Shown: one piece after another, positions 1 to 6,906 of the stretch | Numbering within the stretch: the stretch's first letter is position 1 | Layout: every line of letters begins with the position of its first letter | From: Phenylobacterium sp. | GTDB lineage: Bacteria > Pseudomonadota > Alphaproteobacteria > Caulobacterales > Caulobacteraceae | NCBI GenBank assembly: GCA_028698405.1 | Contig: JAQVDF010000045.1 | Span: 1-8,674, forward strand | DNA: 8,674 nucleotides | Direction: 5' to 3' | Made by a program: the position numbers and the translations under genes | Notes under the pieces: model-generated | What the model was told of the DNA's origin: nothing | Database searches by the model: none | What the model saw: the letters and a program-made list of their open reading frames with translations, nothing else

Positions 1-1291
1 TCAGGCGAAGGCCCTCGGGCCGGTCGCTCACCCGCACGTCGACCCGGCCCGCCTCGGTGAACTTCACCGCATTGGACACCAGATTGTAGAGGATCTGCCA
101 CACGCGGGTCGCGTCTCCGCGGTAGACGCCGCGGGCCGCCGGCTCCACCGTCAGGCGGAAGTCCAGGCCCTTGCGTTCGGCGAGCGCGGTGAAGCCGGCG
201 TAGGCGCCGCGGGCGACCTGCTCGATGTCGAATTCGGTCAGCTCGAGCTCCAGCTTGCCCGCCTCGATCTTCGACAGGTCGAGGACGTCGTTGAGCAGCA
301 CGAGCAGGGTTTCCCCGGACTCCCGCAACACGGTCAGCCGCTCGCGCTGGGCGGGCGAGAGCTCGTCGGCGGCTATCGCCTGGGCCATGCCGAGCACGCC
401 GTTCAGCGGCGTACGGATCTCGTGGCTGATGGTCGCCAGGAAGACGCTCTTGGCCTTATTGGCCTGCTCGGCCTCCTCCTTGGCGCGCAGCATCGCGGCC
501 TCGGCCTGCTTGCGCGCGGTGATGTTCTGGATCGCGCCGATCATGCGGATCGGCCGGCCGCGTTCGTCCTTGACCAGCTTGACCGAGGAGGTGGCCCACA
601 CCTCCTTTCCGTCGCACCGTGCGACCCGGTATTCGGGACGATAGGGACGGTCCTCCTCCAGCGCCCGCGTCCACTCGGCGACGATCCGCTCGCGGTCGTC
701 CGGGTGGATGGTGATGTTGGTGTCCCGCATGAACTCTTCAGTATGCACGTCCCAGTCGAAGAAGGCCTCTGCGGCGCCGGCGACGTTCAGCGTCCAGGTC
801 CGGTAGTCGATCTCCCAGACGTGCATGTCGGCCGCCTCGAGGGCGAGCTGCAGCCGCTGCTCGGACAGCTCCTTGCGCTCCAGCGCCTCGACCATGTGGG
901 TGATGTCGACCGCCGCCGAGATCAGGCCGCCGATCCGGCCGTCTTCCTCGTACCAGGGGGACAGTTCGGTCTGCAGCCAGTCGACCCCGCCGTCGGGACG
1001 CGGCGAGCGGACCTTGTCGTAGGTCTGAGCCTCGCCGGCCAGGCAGCGGTCGTAGGCGGCGCGGAAGCGCTCGAAGTAGTCGGGGGCGATGTCGTAGACG
1101 GACCGGCCGATCACCTCGTCGCGAGCCAGGCCCGTCTCGGCCAGCCAGCGCGGGCTGACCGCCAGAACCCGCATCTCCCGGTCGGTCACCATCAGGGCGA
1201 TGGGCACGGCGGCCACCAGGGCGTCGAACGCCCGCTGCCCGCCGAACGCGGCGATCGCCACCGAAGCCCCGGCGCCCTCGAAGTCCGCCAT
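1..1291 (-). CDS. PAS-PAS sensor histidine kinase (3' end beyond the window)
   Basis: This is the first 430 residues of a sensor kinase whose C-terminus lies outside the left edge. No N-terminal signal or membrane helix is visible, so it is probably cytoplasmic. Residues about 20-138 form a first PAS domain. Residues about 145-262 form a second PAS of the PAS_3 type, with HPDD at 197-200 and a PAC-like end. A short coiled linker (262-282) leads to a HisKA dimerisation domain with the H-box ATISHEIRTPLNG; His290 is the expected autophosphorylation site. The N-box of the ATPase domain (ILYNLVSNAVKF, Asn403 and Asn407) is present, and the G-boxes are beyond the edge. The ATG follows a GGGGGGAG ribosome site 8 bases upstream. 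This architecture often ends in a receiver domain (hybrid kinase), which cannot be judged here. The sensed signal is unknown and no partner regulator is visible. Confidence 0.93.
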   Translation of the reverse strand, partial: MADFEGAGASVAIAAFGGQRAFDALVAAVPIALMVTDREMRVLAVSPRWLAETGLARDEVIGRSVYDIAPDYFERFRAAYDRCLAGEAQTYDKVRSPRPDGGVDWLQTELSPWYEEDGRIGGLISAAVDITHMVEALERKELSEQRLQLALEAADMHVWEIDYRTWTLNVAGAAEAFFDWDVHTEEFMRDTNITIHPDDRERIVAEWTRALEEDRPYRPEYRVARCDGKEVWATSSVKLVKDERGRPIRMIGAIQNITARKQAEAAMLRAKEEAEQANKAKSVFLATISHEIRTPLNGVLGMAQAIAADELSPAQRERLTVLRESGETLLVLLNDVLDLSKIEAGKLELELTEFDIEQVARGAYAGFTALAERKGLDFRLTVEPAARGVYRGDATRVWQILYNLVSNAVKFTEAGRVDVRVSDRPEGLRL

Positions 1292-1320
1292 GCCGCCCGC
1301 TCCCCCCGTTGCAAGGCAAG

Positions 1321-1388
1321 CGATGAGACTCCCATAGGCGTTAACATTCAGAACACCGGTCTGCGACTGCGCGTCGCAGCGGGGATTC
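1321..1388. promoter_or_regulatory. Kinase upstream region: two GANTC sites and a 7-bp hairpin
   Basis: The 174-bp gap between the lipoprotein stop and the kinase start holds GACTC at 1327-1331 and GATTC at 1384-1388. It also holds a perfect hairpin: CTGCGAC (1361-1367), 5-nt loop, GTCGCAG (1373-1379). GANTC is the methylation site of CcrM in Caulobacter and relatives, where promoter-proximal sites can be read by GcrA. The first site is 36 bp upstream of the kinase ATG, a plausible promoter position. The hairpin has no T-run on either side, so it is a weak terminator candidate for the lipoprotein mRNA. No convincing -35/-10 pair was found. Regulation by methylation is inference. Confidence 0.3.
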
Positions 1389-1465
1389 CCACCGCTCATC
1401 CAGGAGGCGGCAGGCCTTACCTGTCACCTCCCGGGACAGTGCGACGCGGTGACGGGACGAGGCGC

Positions 1466-2047
1466 CTACCGCGGTTCGGGGTAGCGGATACGAGGTCCGA
1501 GGGACTGCATTACGGCGCGCGCGTCGAAGGCGCGCGGGTCGCCCTCGGGCTTGGCGCCGCGGTGCATCACGATCTCGGCGGTGGCCTCGTACTTGTCGAT
1601 GGTCCGCACGTCGTAGCGGTCGGCCCAGAAGGGGTCGCCCCAGACCGGGTCCCAGGTCCGCCAGCCGGACCGGCCGTAGTAGCGCCAGTGCGGACGCCAG
1701 GCGTAATAGCCCGGGCCCCACCAGGGCCGGTAAAAGGGATCGGGTTCGACGTAGGTGCGCGTCTGCCGGTCGGTCGCGCGGTCGACGATCTCGAACCAGT
1801 CGTAGCCCTGCTGCACGGTCAGCTCGGCGGCCCGGTAGAGCAGATAGCCCTCCACCGTCTCGCGCGAGGTCAGGCTGTTGCCGGCGAAGGTCACCCGGAA
1901 GCGGTCGGGCTCCAGCCGCATTTCCGAGAACCCGCCCGACACCGCCTGGCCGGGGATGTTGGGCTGGTAGGGGGTTGCCGTTGTGCAGGCCGCCAGGGAG
2001 GCGCCGAGCGCCAGGACGGCGGCGAGGGCGGCCGACTTGCTTTTCAT
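1466..2047 (-). CDS. CC0125/CC1285-type lipoprotein, Trp/Tyr-rich
   Basis: This is a 193-residue exported lipoprotein. The N-terminus has lysines at 2 and 4, a hydrophobic stretch and the lipobox LAAC, with Cys21 as the predicted lipidated residue. Residues about 38-90 carry the conserved part, including FRVTFAGNSLTSRETVEGYL and then YRAAEL and GYDWFEIV. This resembles the CC0125/CC1285 lipoproteins of Caulobacter relatives, whose function is not known to me. Residues 105-142 are strikingly aromatic (PWWGPGYY, RPHWRYYG, WDPVWGDPFW). A final folded-looking segment (146-192) includes an EATAEIVMHRG strand. The ATG is preceded by GAAGAGAAG, a good ribosome site. The gene is transcribed toward the kinase, 174 bp away, and is divergent from the permease. 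It probably sits in the inner or outer membrane facing the periplasm. The exact role is unknown. Confidence 0.9.
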   Translation of the reverse strand: MKSKSAALAAVLALGASLAACTTATPYQPNIPGQAVSGGFSEMRLEPDRFRVTFAGNSLTSRETVEGYLLYRAAELTVQQGYDWFEIVDRATDRQTRTYVEPDPFYRPWWGPGYYAWRPHWRYYGRSGWRTWDPVWGDPFWADRYDVRTIDKYEATAEIVMHRGAKPEGDPRAFDARAVMQSLGPRIRYPEPR

Positions 2048-2263
2048 GAACTTCTCTTCGGTCTCCGGACGTCCCTCGAGATGGGATATCGCCTAAAAAA
2101 TGCCCGGAAGGAACAGGGGTTGCGCGAACAGACCCCTACCGGCGGGGCGGCGAGCGGGCCCGAACGGCGGCTTCAGATCAGCTATCCTTAGAAAAGCTGG
2201 GCCTTGGCGCCGTTTTCCTCGCCTTGCCGCCTTTCAGAAGTTCTGCGATGCGCGGCGCCGACC
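2048..2263. promoter_or_regulatory. Divergent lipoprotein/TSUP intergenic region with two inverted repeats
   Basis: This 216-bp gap must hold promoters for both flanking genes. An AT-rich patch (about 2084-2102, including CTAAAAAATG) stands out from the GC-rich surroundings and lies 40-60 bp upstream of the lipoprotein start. Two inverted repeats are visible. AGGGGT (2115-2120) pairs with ACCCCT (2132-2137) across 11 nt. CAGCT (2179-2183) pairs with AGCTG (2195-2199) across 11 nt, 65-85 bp upstream of the permease ATG. The second repeat includes GCTATCC, partly like the Caulobacter -10 element (GCTANAWC). Either repeat could be an operator. No known regulator motif was recognised and no clear -35/-10 pair was found. 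Confidence 0.3.
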
Positions 2264-3034
2264 ATGGACCCGGATTTCCTGCTCTTCGCCGCGGTTGGCT
2301 TCGCCGCGCAGCTCGTCGATGGCGCCCTGGGCATGGCCTACGGGGTGGTTTCCTCGACCGTGCTGCTGGCGGTCGGGGTTACTCCGGCCAACGCCTCGGC
2401 CAGCGTGCACGCCGCGAAGGTGTTCACCGGCGCGGCCTCCGCCGCCTCGCACGTCGGCTTCAAGAACATCGACTGGCGGCTGCTGGCGCTGCTGTCGGTC
2501 GGCGGGGTCCTCGGCGGCATCGTCGGGACCTACCTGCTGACTTCGATCCGCGGCGAGGTCATCAAGCCGTTCGTCGTCGCCTGGCTGTCGCTGATGGGGC
2601 TGGTGATCCTCTACCGCGCCTGGAAGGGCGTGCGGCCCAAGGCCTTCTCCTGGAAGTCGCCGATGCCGCTGGGCCTGGCCGGCGGCTTCTTCGACGCGGT
2701 GGGCGGCGGCGGCTGGGGCCCGGTGGTCACCGGCACCCTGCTGGGCTCGGGCGCCGACCCGCGCAAGGCGATCGGCACCACCAACACCGCCGAGCTGTTC
2801 GTGGCCTGCGCCATTTCGGCGGCCTTCCTCACCGCGCTGGTCAGCGGCCACTGGGAGACCACCGGACTGCGCGACCACCTGTGGTCGGTGCTGGGCCTGA
2901 TCGGCGGGGGCATCGTCGCCGCGCCCGTGGCCGGCTGGATGACCCGCGTGCTGCCGATCCGCCTGCTGACCTGGGTCGTCGGGATCGTGGTGACGGGCCT
3001 GGCCGTCTGGCAGGCCTGTCAACTGCTGGGCTAG
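2264..3034 (+). CDS. TSUP (TauE/SafE) family membrane permease
   Basis: This 256-residue inner-membrane protein is made of about eight hydrophobic segments. It has the inverted two-half structure typical of TSUP (formerly DUF81) permeases. Each half opens with a related motif: AAQLVDGALGMAYGVVSST (14-32) and LAGGFFDAVGGGGWGPVVTG (138-157). Each motif is followed by a helix with polar and small residues (ANASASVHAAKVFTG at 42-56, GTTNTAELFVA at 171-181). Known family members move sulfite, sulfoacetate or other organosulfur anions across the membrane, but the substrate cannot be read from sequence. The ATG at 2264 was preferred because it places the first membrane helix at the N-terminus. An upstream in-frame TTG at 2204 would add 20 polar, unfamily-like residues. 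The ribosome site is weak. No sulfur-metabolism gene lies beside it, so a role in sulfur export is only a family-level guess. Confidence 0.9.
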   Translation: MDPDFLLFAAVGFAAQLVDGALGMAYGVVSSTVLLAVGVTPANASASVHAAKVFTGAASAASHVGFKNIDWRLLALLSVGGVLGGIVGTYLLTSIRGEVIKPFVVAWLSLMGLVILYRAWKGVRPKAFSWKSPMPLGLAGGFFDAVGGGGWGPVVTGTLLGSGADPRKAIGTTNTAELFVACAISAAFLTALVSGHWETTGLRDHLWSVLGLIGGGIVAAPVAGWMTRVLPIRLLTWVVGIVVTGLAVWQACQLLG

Positions 3035-3048
3035 CCGCACCGCGTCGG

Positions 3049-3069
3049 CCCCGCCGCGAAGCGCCGGGG
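3049..3069. terminator. Possible bidirectional terminator hairpin
   Basis: The 49-bp gap between two convergent stop codons holds a GC-rich hairpin. CCCCG pairs with CGGGG, followed by one C-C mismatch, then CGC pairs with GCG around a GAA loop. The position, between the permease and MAPEG genes, suits a shared terminator. There is no T-run on either strand, so intrinsic termination is uncertain. Confidence 0.35.
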
Positions 3070-3083
3070 AGACAGCGAGACCC

Positions 3084-3482
3084 TCAGAGCCCTAGCGCCA
3101 CCCACGCCGCCCTGCCGAGCGCGCCGAACAGCAGGACTGCGGCCGCCAGGGACTGGATCAGGAAGCCCGCCTCGCGCTTCTGCGGATCGGCCACGTACCC
3201 GAGGGCGTAGACGATGCGGCCGACAATCCACACGAGCCCCACCCCCGCGGCGATCCGCTGATCCCAGTAGAGGGCGAACAGCCACAGGGACGGCAGGAAG
3301 ATCGGCAGCCATTCCAGGGTGTTGCCCTGCACGCGCAGGTGCCGCTCGAGCACGGGGTCGCCGGTCATCGCCGGGGCGGCGATGCCGCTCGTGCGGCGCG
3401 CGCCGGCCACCCGAAGGCCCATCCAGACGTAAACGAGCAGCGCCAGCAGCGTGACGATCGAAACCAGATGCAGGTCGTCCAT
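3084..3482 (-). CDS. MAPEG family membrane protein
   Basis: This 132-residue integral membrane protein has about four hydrophobic segments (5-24, 58-74, 78-95, 106-131). The stretch ERHLRVQGNTLEWLPIFLPS (46-65) matches the MAPEG signature region, with Arg47, Arg50, Asn54, Glu57 and Pro60 in the expected spacing. MAPEG proteins include microsomal glutathione transferases and eicosanoid synthases. Bacterial members are mostly uncharacterised, and enzymatic activity here is not shown. The ATG at 3482 is chosen because it follows a strong GGGAGGGGG ribosome site. A non-ATG start 18 codons upstream would add a polar stretch encoded by the ribosome site itself. A CCTCCGCCTC stretch about 15-25 bp further upstream could pair with that ribosome site, within a GTGCC/GGCAC inverted repeat (3499-3503 with 3518-3522). 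The gene lies 107 bp downstream of argG on the same strand and may be co-transcribed with it. Confidence 0.88.
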   Translation of the reverse strand: MDDLHLVSIVTLLALLVYVWMGLRVAGARRTSGIAAPAMTGDPVLERHLRVQGNTLEWLPIFLPSLWLFALYWDQRIAAGVGLVWIVGRIVYALGYVADPQKREAGFLIQSLAAAVLLFGALGRAAWVALGL

Positions 3483-3530
3483 TTGCCCCCTCCCAAAGGT
3501 GCCTTGAGGCGGAGGTTGGCACGGACCGGC

Positions 3531-3577
3531 CTGCACGAAAATGCGCGACCGCGTTCAGCAGTCATGCATCCGTGCAG
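3531..3577 (-). repeat. Inverted repeat downstream of argG
   Basis: CTGCACG (3531-3537) and CGTGCAG (3571-3577) form a perfect 7-bp inverted repeat. Its 33-nt spacer contains an AAAATGCGC patch. It starts 13 bp beyond the argG stop. It could be a long-loop terminator or a protein-binding site between argG and the MAPEG gene. The long loop makes a simple intrinsic terminator unlikely. Confidence 0.25.
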
Positions 3578-3589
3578 AACCTGGCCGGA

Positions 3590-4858
3590 TCAGCCCTGGA
3601 AGTGTTCGCCGTCGGGCGTTGCGACCGGCGCGCCGGCGCGGCGGTCGCGGTTGACCTTCACCCGCAGCCGCAGGGCGTTGAGCTTGATGAAGCCGGTGGC
3701 GTCGCGGTGGTCGTAGGCGACCGCGCCCTCCTCGAAGGTCACCAGCTCCTGGTCGTAGAGCGAGTAGGGGCTGGTGCGGCCGACCACGGTCACATTGCCC
3801 TTGTAGAGCTTGACCCGCACCTGGCCGGTGACGAAGGCCTGCGACTGGTCGATGGCGGCCTGCAGCATCTCGCGCTCGGGCGAGAACCAGAAGCCGTTGT
3901 AGATCAGCGAGGCGTACTTCGGCATCAGCTCGTCCTTCAGGTGCGCCGCGCCACGGTCGAGGGTGATCGACTCCATGCCGCGGTGGGCCGCCAGGAGGAT
4001 GGTCCCGCCCGGGGTCTCGTAGACCCCGCGCGACTTCATGCCGACAAAGCGGTTTTCGACGAGGTCCAGGCGGCCGATGCCGTTGTCGTGGCCGAGCTGG
4101 TTCAGCCGCGCCAGCAGAGTGGCGGGCGACAGCCTCTCTCCGTCGATGGCGACGGGGTCACCCTTCTCGAAGTCGATGGTGATCACCGTCGGCTTGTCGG
4201 GCGCCGCCTCGGGCGAGATGGTCCGCATGTGGACGTATTCCGGCGGCTCGACCGCGGGGTCCTCCAGCACCTTCCCTTCCGAGGACGAGTGCAGCAGGTT
4301 GGCGTCGACGCTGAACGGCGCCTCGCCGCGCTTGTCCTTGGCGATCGGGATCTGGTTCTTCTCGGCGTAGTCGAGCATCGCCTCGCGGCTCTTGAACTTC
4401 CACTCGCGCCAGGGTGCGATCACCCGGATGTTCGGCTCCAGCGCGTAGTAGGCGAGCTCGAAGCGGACCTGGTCGTTCCCCTTGCCGGTGGCGCCGTGGC
4501 AGACCGCGTCGGCCCCCACCTGGCGGGCGATCTCGATCTGCTTCTTGGAGATCAGCGGCCGGGCGATGGAGGTGCCGAGCAGGTACTGGCCCTCGTAGAC
4601 GGTATTGGCCCGGAACATCGGGAAGACGTAGTCGCGAACGAACTCCTCGCGCAGGTCCTCGATGAAGATGTTCTCGGGCTTGATGCCCAGCATCAGCGCC
4701 TTCTCGCGGGCGGGCGACAGCTCCTCGCCCTGCCCGAGGTCGGCGGTGAAGGTGACCACCTCGGCGCCGTATTCCTCCTGCAGCCACTTCAGGATGATCG
4801 AGGTGTCGAGGCCGCCGGAATAGGCGAGGACGACTTTCTTGATCGGCTGGTCGGCCAT
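3590..4858 (-). CDS. argG: Argininosuccinate synthase
   Basis: This cytoplasmic enzyme joins citrulline and aspartate with ATP to make argininosuccinate, AMP and pyrophosphate, the penultimate step of arginine synthesis. The 422-residue protein opens with the ATP-pyrophosphatase P-loop ([10 protein letters not shown], 11-20). Other family motifs are [10 protein letters not shown] (92-101), [14 protein letters not shown] (121-134), [21 protein letters not shown] (around 179-199), and [20 protein letters not shown] (262-281). The last of these is typical of the citrulline-binding and tetramer-forming domain. The C-terminal tail after about residue 400 ([17 protein letters not shown]) is polar and may exceed many homologues. 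The ATG follows an AAGAGGG ribosome site. No other arginine gene is adjacent, which is common for argG in this group. The identification is secure. Confidence 0.98.
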   Translation of the reverse strand: MADQPIKKVVLAYSGGLDTSIILKWLQEEYGAEVVTFTADLGQGEELSPAREKALMLGIKPENIFIEDLREEFVRDYVFPMFRANTVYEGQYLLGTSIARPLISKKQIEIARQVGADAVCHGATGKGNDQVRFELAYYALEPNIRVIAPWREWKFKSREAMLDYAEKNQIPIAKDKRGEAPFSVDANLLHSSSEGKVLEDPAVEPPEYVHMRTISPEAAPDKPTVITIDFEKGDPVAIDGERLSPATLLARLNQLGHDNGIGRLDLVENRFVGMKSRGVYETPGGTILLAAHRGMESITLDRGAAHLKDELMPKYASLIYNGFWFSPEREMLQAAIDQSQAFVTGQVRVKLYKGNVTVVGRTSPYSLYDQELVTFEEGAVAYDHRDATGFIKLNALRLRVKVNRDRRAGAPVATPDGEHFQG

Positions 4859-4877
4859 GGCGGGAAGCCCTCTTTAG

Positions 4878-4934
4878 CGCGCGCGAGGAAAGCGAAGGTG
4901 GCGCGCGTGTAGGGCCAAGGGGCGCGGGGGGCAA
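4878..4934 (-). promoter_or_regulatory. Candidate argG promoter and 5' leader hairpin
   Basis: On the minus strand, TTGCCC (4934-4929) and CTACAC (4912-4907) are separated by 16 bp and could be the -35 and -10 of a housekeeping promoter. Transcription would start near 4900 and leave a leader of about 40 nt. Just downstream, CGCGCGC (4878-4884) can pair with GCGCGCG (4901-4907) across 16 nt, ending about 8 nt before the ribosome site. The -10 match is moderate, so this is a tentative call. No ArgR box was recognised. Confidence 0.3.
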
Positions 4935-4972
4935 CCCCGGTCAGCGGCAGTCGGACGATTCCGGCCTCGCGA

Positions 4973-4992
4973 AACGGAGGATCGGCTCCGTT
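4973..4992 (-). terminator. Hairpin after the Trm112-like gene
   Basis: AACGGAG and CTCCGTT form a perfect 7-bp stem around a 6-nt loop, starting 33 bp beyond the Trm112-like stop. On the transcribed minus strand the stem ends in a short run of three T before CGCG. The position, between a four-gene cluster and argG, suits a terminator that separates the two units. The short T-run makes it a moderate candidate. GATTC (4957-4961) and GAATC (5011-5015) flank it. Confidence 0.4.
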
Positions 4993-5025
4993 CCCCCGAA
5001 ACCGCTGGGAGAATCGGATCCCCGG

Positions 5026-5232
5026 TCAGCGGCCGGCGGACTCGCCCTCGCCGAGCTCGCGCGCCTCTTCCGGCAGCATCACCGGCACGCCGTCGCGGAT
5101 CGGATAGGCGAGCCGCGCGCTGCGGCTGATCAGCTCGCCGCGGATGCGGTCGTATTCCAGCGGCCCGTGGGTGACGGGACAGACGAGGACCTCCAGCAGG
5201 CGGGGGTCGACCTCGGGGTCGGTCTGGCTCAT
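5026..5232 (-). CDS. Trm112-like (YcaR/UPF0434) small protein
   Basis: This is a 68-residue protein of the Trm112/UPF0434 family. The diagnostic stretches are [17 protein letters not shown] (12-28) and [20 protein letters not shown] (33-52), followed by LPEEAR. In eukaryotes and archaea, Trm112 activates methyltransferases that act on tRNA, rRNA and release factors. The bacterial short form is thought to play a related helper role, but its partner here is unknown. Only one cysteine (Cys18) is present, so a Cys4 zinc site like that of yeast Trm112 cannot form. The length is normal for the bacterial family. AGGA lies about 9 bp before the ATG. The start is 9 bp after the stop of the Lon-domain gene, indicating co-transcription. 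Confidence 0.93.
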   Translation of the reverse strand: MSQTDPEVDPRLLEVLVCPVTHGPLEYDRIRGELISRSARLAYPIRDGVPVMLPEEARELGEGESAGR

Positions 5233-5241
5233 GCGCCGGTC

Positions 5242-5904
5242 CTATTGCATCGAGTGCGGCTCGTCATCCCCGTCTTCCAGGGCGTCGATCTCGAGCAGGG
5301 CCGTGAGCACCTGATAGCGTTCCTGCAGGCCTGCGGCTTCCAGCAGCGCCTGCTTCTCGGAGACGTCGAACGGCAGGCCCATGGCGAGGCTGTTGACCAG
5401 GGCCTCAAGCGGCGCGCTGGTGGCGGTCTCCAGGTCCACATCCAGGTCGCGGTGGTTGAGGTAGCGCTTTAGCGCCTTGGCGAACCGCCGCCGCTCGGCC
5501 GCGTCGCCCCCGTCCTGCGGGGTCACCAGGTCGGTCTCGAAGCGGTCGTACGCGGCCCGCACCTGGCGATACGGCGTGCCGGCGCTGAGCTCCTCGTCCA
5601 GCTCGAAGCGGCAGACGCCGGTCAGGGTGATGAGGTAGCGCCCGTCGGAGGTCTCGGCGTAGCTGGTCACCCGCCCGGCGCAGCCGATCGGGGCGAGGCT
5701 GGGGCGGGCCCGCTCGCCGCCGGGCCTCGTCTGGATCATGCCGATGATCCGGTAGCCGGCCATCACGTCGTCGACCATGTTGAGGTAGCGCGGCTCGAAG
5801 ATCTGCAGCGGCAGGTCCCCGCGCGGCAGCAGAAGCGCCCCGTCCAGCGGGAAGACCGGAATCACCTGCGGCAGGTCACTGATCCGTCGGTAACCCCCGG
5901 CCAT
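5242..5904 (-). CDS. Lon N-terminal (substrate-binding) domain protein
   Basis: This 220-residue protein consists of a stand-alone Lon N-terminal (LON/PUA-like) domain. The typical opening is IPVFPLDGALLLPRGDLPL (15-33) followed by QIFEPRYLNMV (34-44), then IGMIQTRPG (54-62) and GCAGRVTSY (74-82). After it come a strand-rich ITLTGVCRFEL segment (92-102) and a helical C-terminal half (138-210). The AAA+ and Ser-Lys protease domains of full Lon are absent, so it is not itself a protease. Bacterial proteins of this form are conserved but little characterised, and substrate or partner binding is a family-level guess. AAGGAG precedes the ATG at good spacing. It sits 22 bp downstream of cnoX and 9 bp upstream of the Trm112-like gene, apparently in one operon. 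Confidence 0.93.
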   Translation of the reverse strand: MAGGYRRISDLPQVIPVFPLDGALLLPRGDLPLQIFEPRYLNMVDDVMAGYRIIGMIQTRPGGERARPSLAPIGCAGRVTSYAETSDGRYLITLTGVCRFELDEELSAGTPYRQVRAAYDRFETDLVTPQDGGDAAERRRFAKALKRYLNHRDLDVDLETATSAPLEALVNSLAMGLPFDVSEKQALLEAAGLQERYQVLTALLEIDALEDGDDEPHSMQ

Positions 5905-5926
5905 GGCGGGCTCCTTCTGTCGCGGC

Positions 5927-6838
5927 TCATGAGAACAGGATGGAGGAGAGGCGCCGACGGCCCTGCTTGGCGACGTCGGAAGCGGGCCCCGCCGCCTCGA
6001 AAACCGTAAGCAGCTGCTTGCGGGCGGCCTGGTCGTTCCACTCGCGGTCCTGCTCGACGATCTTCAGGAGATGGTCGGCCGCCTCGGCGAAATTACCGCG
6101 GGCGGCAAGCGCCTTGGCGAGTTCGAGGCGAGCCTCGTGGTCGGCCGGATTCTGGGCCAGCCGCTGCTGGAAGCCGGCGGTGTCGGAATCCCCCGCCTCG
6201 GCCGCCAGCGCCAGCGCCGCCTTCACGCCGTCGAGGTCGGCGTCCTTGGCGCCCTCGGGCGCCATCTGCAGCACCTCGCGCGCCCGCTCGGCGTCGCCGT
6301 TCTGCAGGTAGAGGCGGGCGAGGCCGGCGATGGCCTTCAGGTTCTCCGGATCGGCCCTGAGCACCTGGGCGAAGGCCTGAGCCGCGCCGCCCACGTCGCC
6401 GAGCTCCAGCGACTCCTGGGCCATGGCCAGCAGCTCGGCCACCTCGTCGCCGGCGTCGCCGCCGCCGGCGGCCGCCGCCAACCGATCGACGAACTGCTTC
6501 ACCTGGCTGTCGGGCAGGGCGCCCATGAAGCCGTCCACCGGCCGGCCGCCGACGAAGGCGAACACCGCGGGGATCGACTGCACGCGCAGCTGGCCGGCGT
6601 AGGCCGGGTTCTTGTCGACGTCGATCTTGACCAGCTTGACCTTGCCCTTGGTCGCCAGCACCGCCTTTTCCAGCGCCGGACCGAGCTGGCGGCAGGGGCC
6701 GCACCAGGTGGCCCAGAAGTCGACGATGACGGGGGTGGTGCGCGAGGCATCCAGGACGTCCTGGGCGAAGCTGGCGTCGGTGCCGTCCTTGATCGCGTCG
6801 CTGGCAGGCGCGCCTGCGGTCTCGCCGATGAGTGTCAT
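5927..6838 (-). CDS. cnoX: CnoX/YbbN chaperedoxin (thioredoxin plus TPR)
   Basis: This 303-residue cytoplasmic protein has an N-terminal thioredoxin domain (about 18-122) with VDFWATWCGPCRQLGP at 39-54, active-site Cys46 and Cys49, and the cis-proline in SIPAVF (Pro90). A short Gly/Ala/Asp linker (121-132) leads to TPR-like helical repeats (about 133-302). The architecture is that of CnoX/YbbN, a holdase that protects proteins from aggregation and oxidation and passes them to refolding chaperones. E. coli CnoX has lost the first active-site cysteine. As I recall, the Caulobacter protein keeps WCGPC, reduces disulfides and is a constitutive chaperone, and this one should be similar. The ATG at 6838 follows ACGAGGGC. 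An upstream TTG at 6910 would add 24 basic, unfamily-like residues. The gene lies 68 bp downstream of proX and 22 bp upstream of the Lon-domain gene. Confidence 0.95.
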   Translation of the reverse strand: MTLIGETAGAPASDAIKDGTDASFAQDVLDASRTTPVIVDFWATWCGPCRQLGPALEKAVLATKGKVKLVKIDVDKNPAYAGQLRVQSIPAVFAFVGGRPVDGFMGALPDSQVKQFVDRLAAAAGGGDAGDEVAELLAMAQESLELGDVGGAAQAFAQVLRADPENLKAIAGLARLYLQNGDAERAREVLQMAPEGAKDADLDGVKAALALAAEAGDSDTAGFQQRLAQNPADHEARLELAKALAARGNFAEAADHLLKIVEQDREWNDQAARKQLLTVFEAAGPASDVAKQGRRRLSSILFS

Positions 6839-6875
6839 AGCCCTCGTCCCGTTCGGTTCTGGCTGGAAACGTTCC

Positions 6876-6893
6876 TGCGACAAGATGGTCGCA
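6876..6893. repeat. Hairpin between proX and cnoX
   Basis: TGCGAC (6876-6881) and GTCGCA (6888-6893) form a perfect 6-bp stem with a 6-nt loop in the 68-bp gap. It lies 13 bp beyond the proX stop and about 38 bp before the cnoX start. It could end or process the proX message or mark a cnoX leader. No T-run follows. The same arms occur in the hairpin at 1361-1379. Confidence 0.3.
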
Positions 6894-6906
6894 TGTGGGC
6901 GCCGCT

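Noticed and set aside
422..2191. Plus-strand 589-codon open frame
   Set aside because: It is antisense to the histidine kinase and the lipoprotein, with low-complexity Gly/Arg/Val/Asp-rich content. It is open only because of high GC.
2234..3040. Minus-strand frame opposite the permease
   Set aside because: It is rich in Gln, Ala, Gly and Arg, with no membrane or domain pattern. The plus-strand frame encodes a clear TSUP protein.
3483..3536. Longer start of the MAPEG gene
   Set aside because: The extension would translate the strong ribosome site and add a polar, proline-rich N-terminus before the first helix.
3572..4912. Plus-strand 446-codon open frame
   Set aside because: It mirrors argG on the opposite strand. 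argG has all family motifs and a ribosome site.
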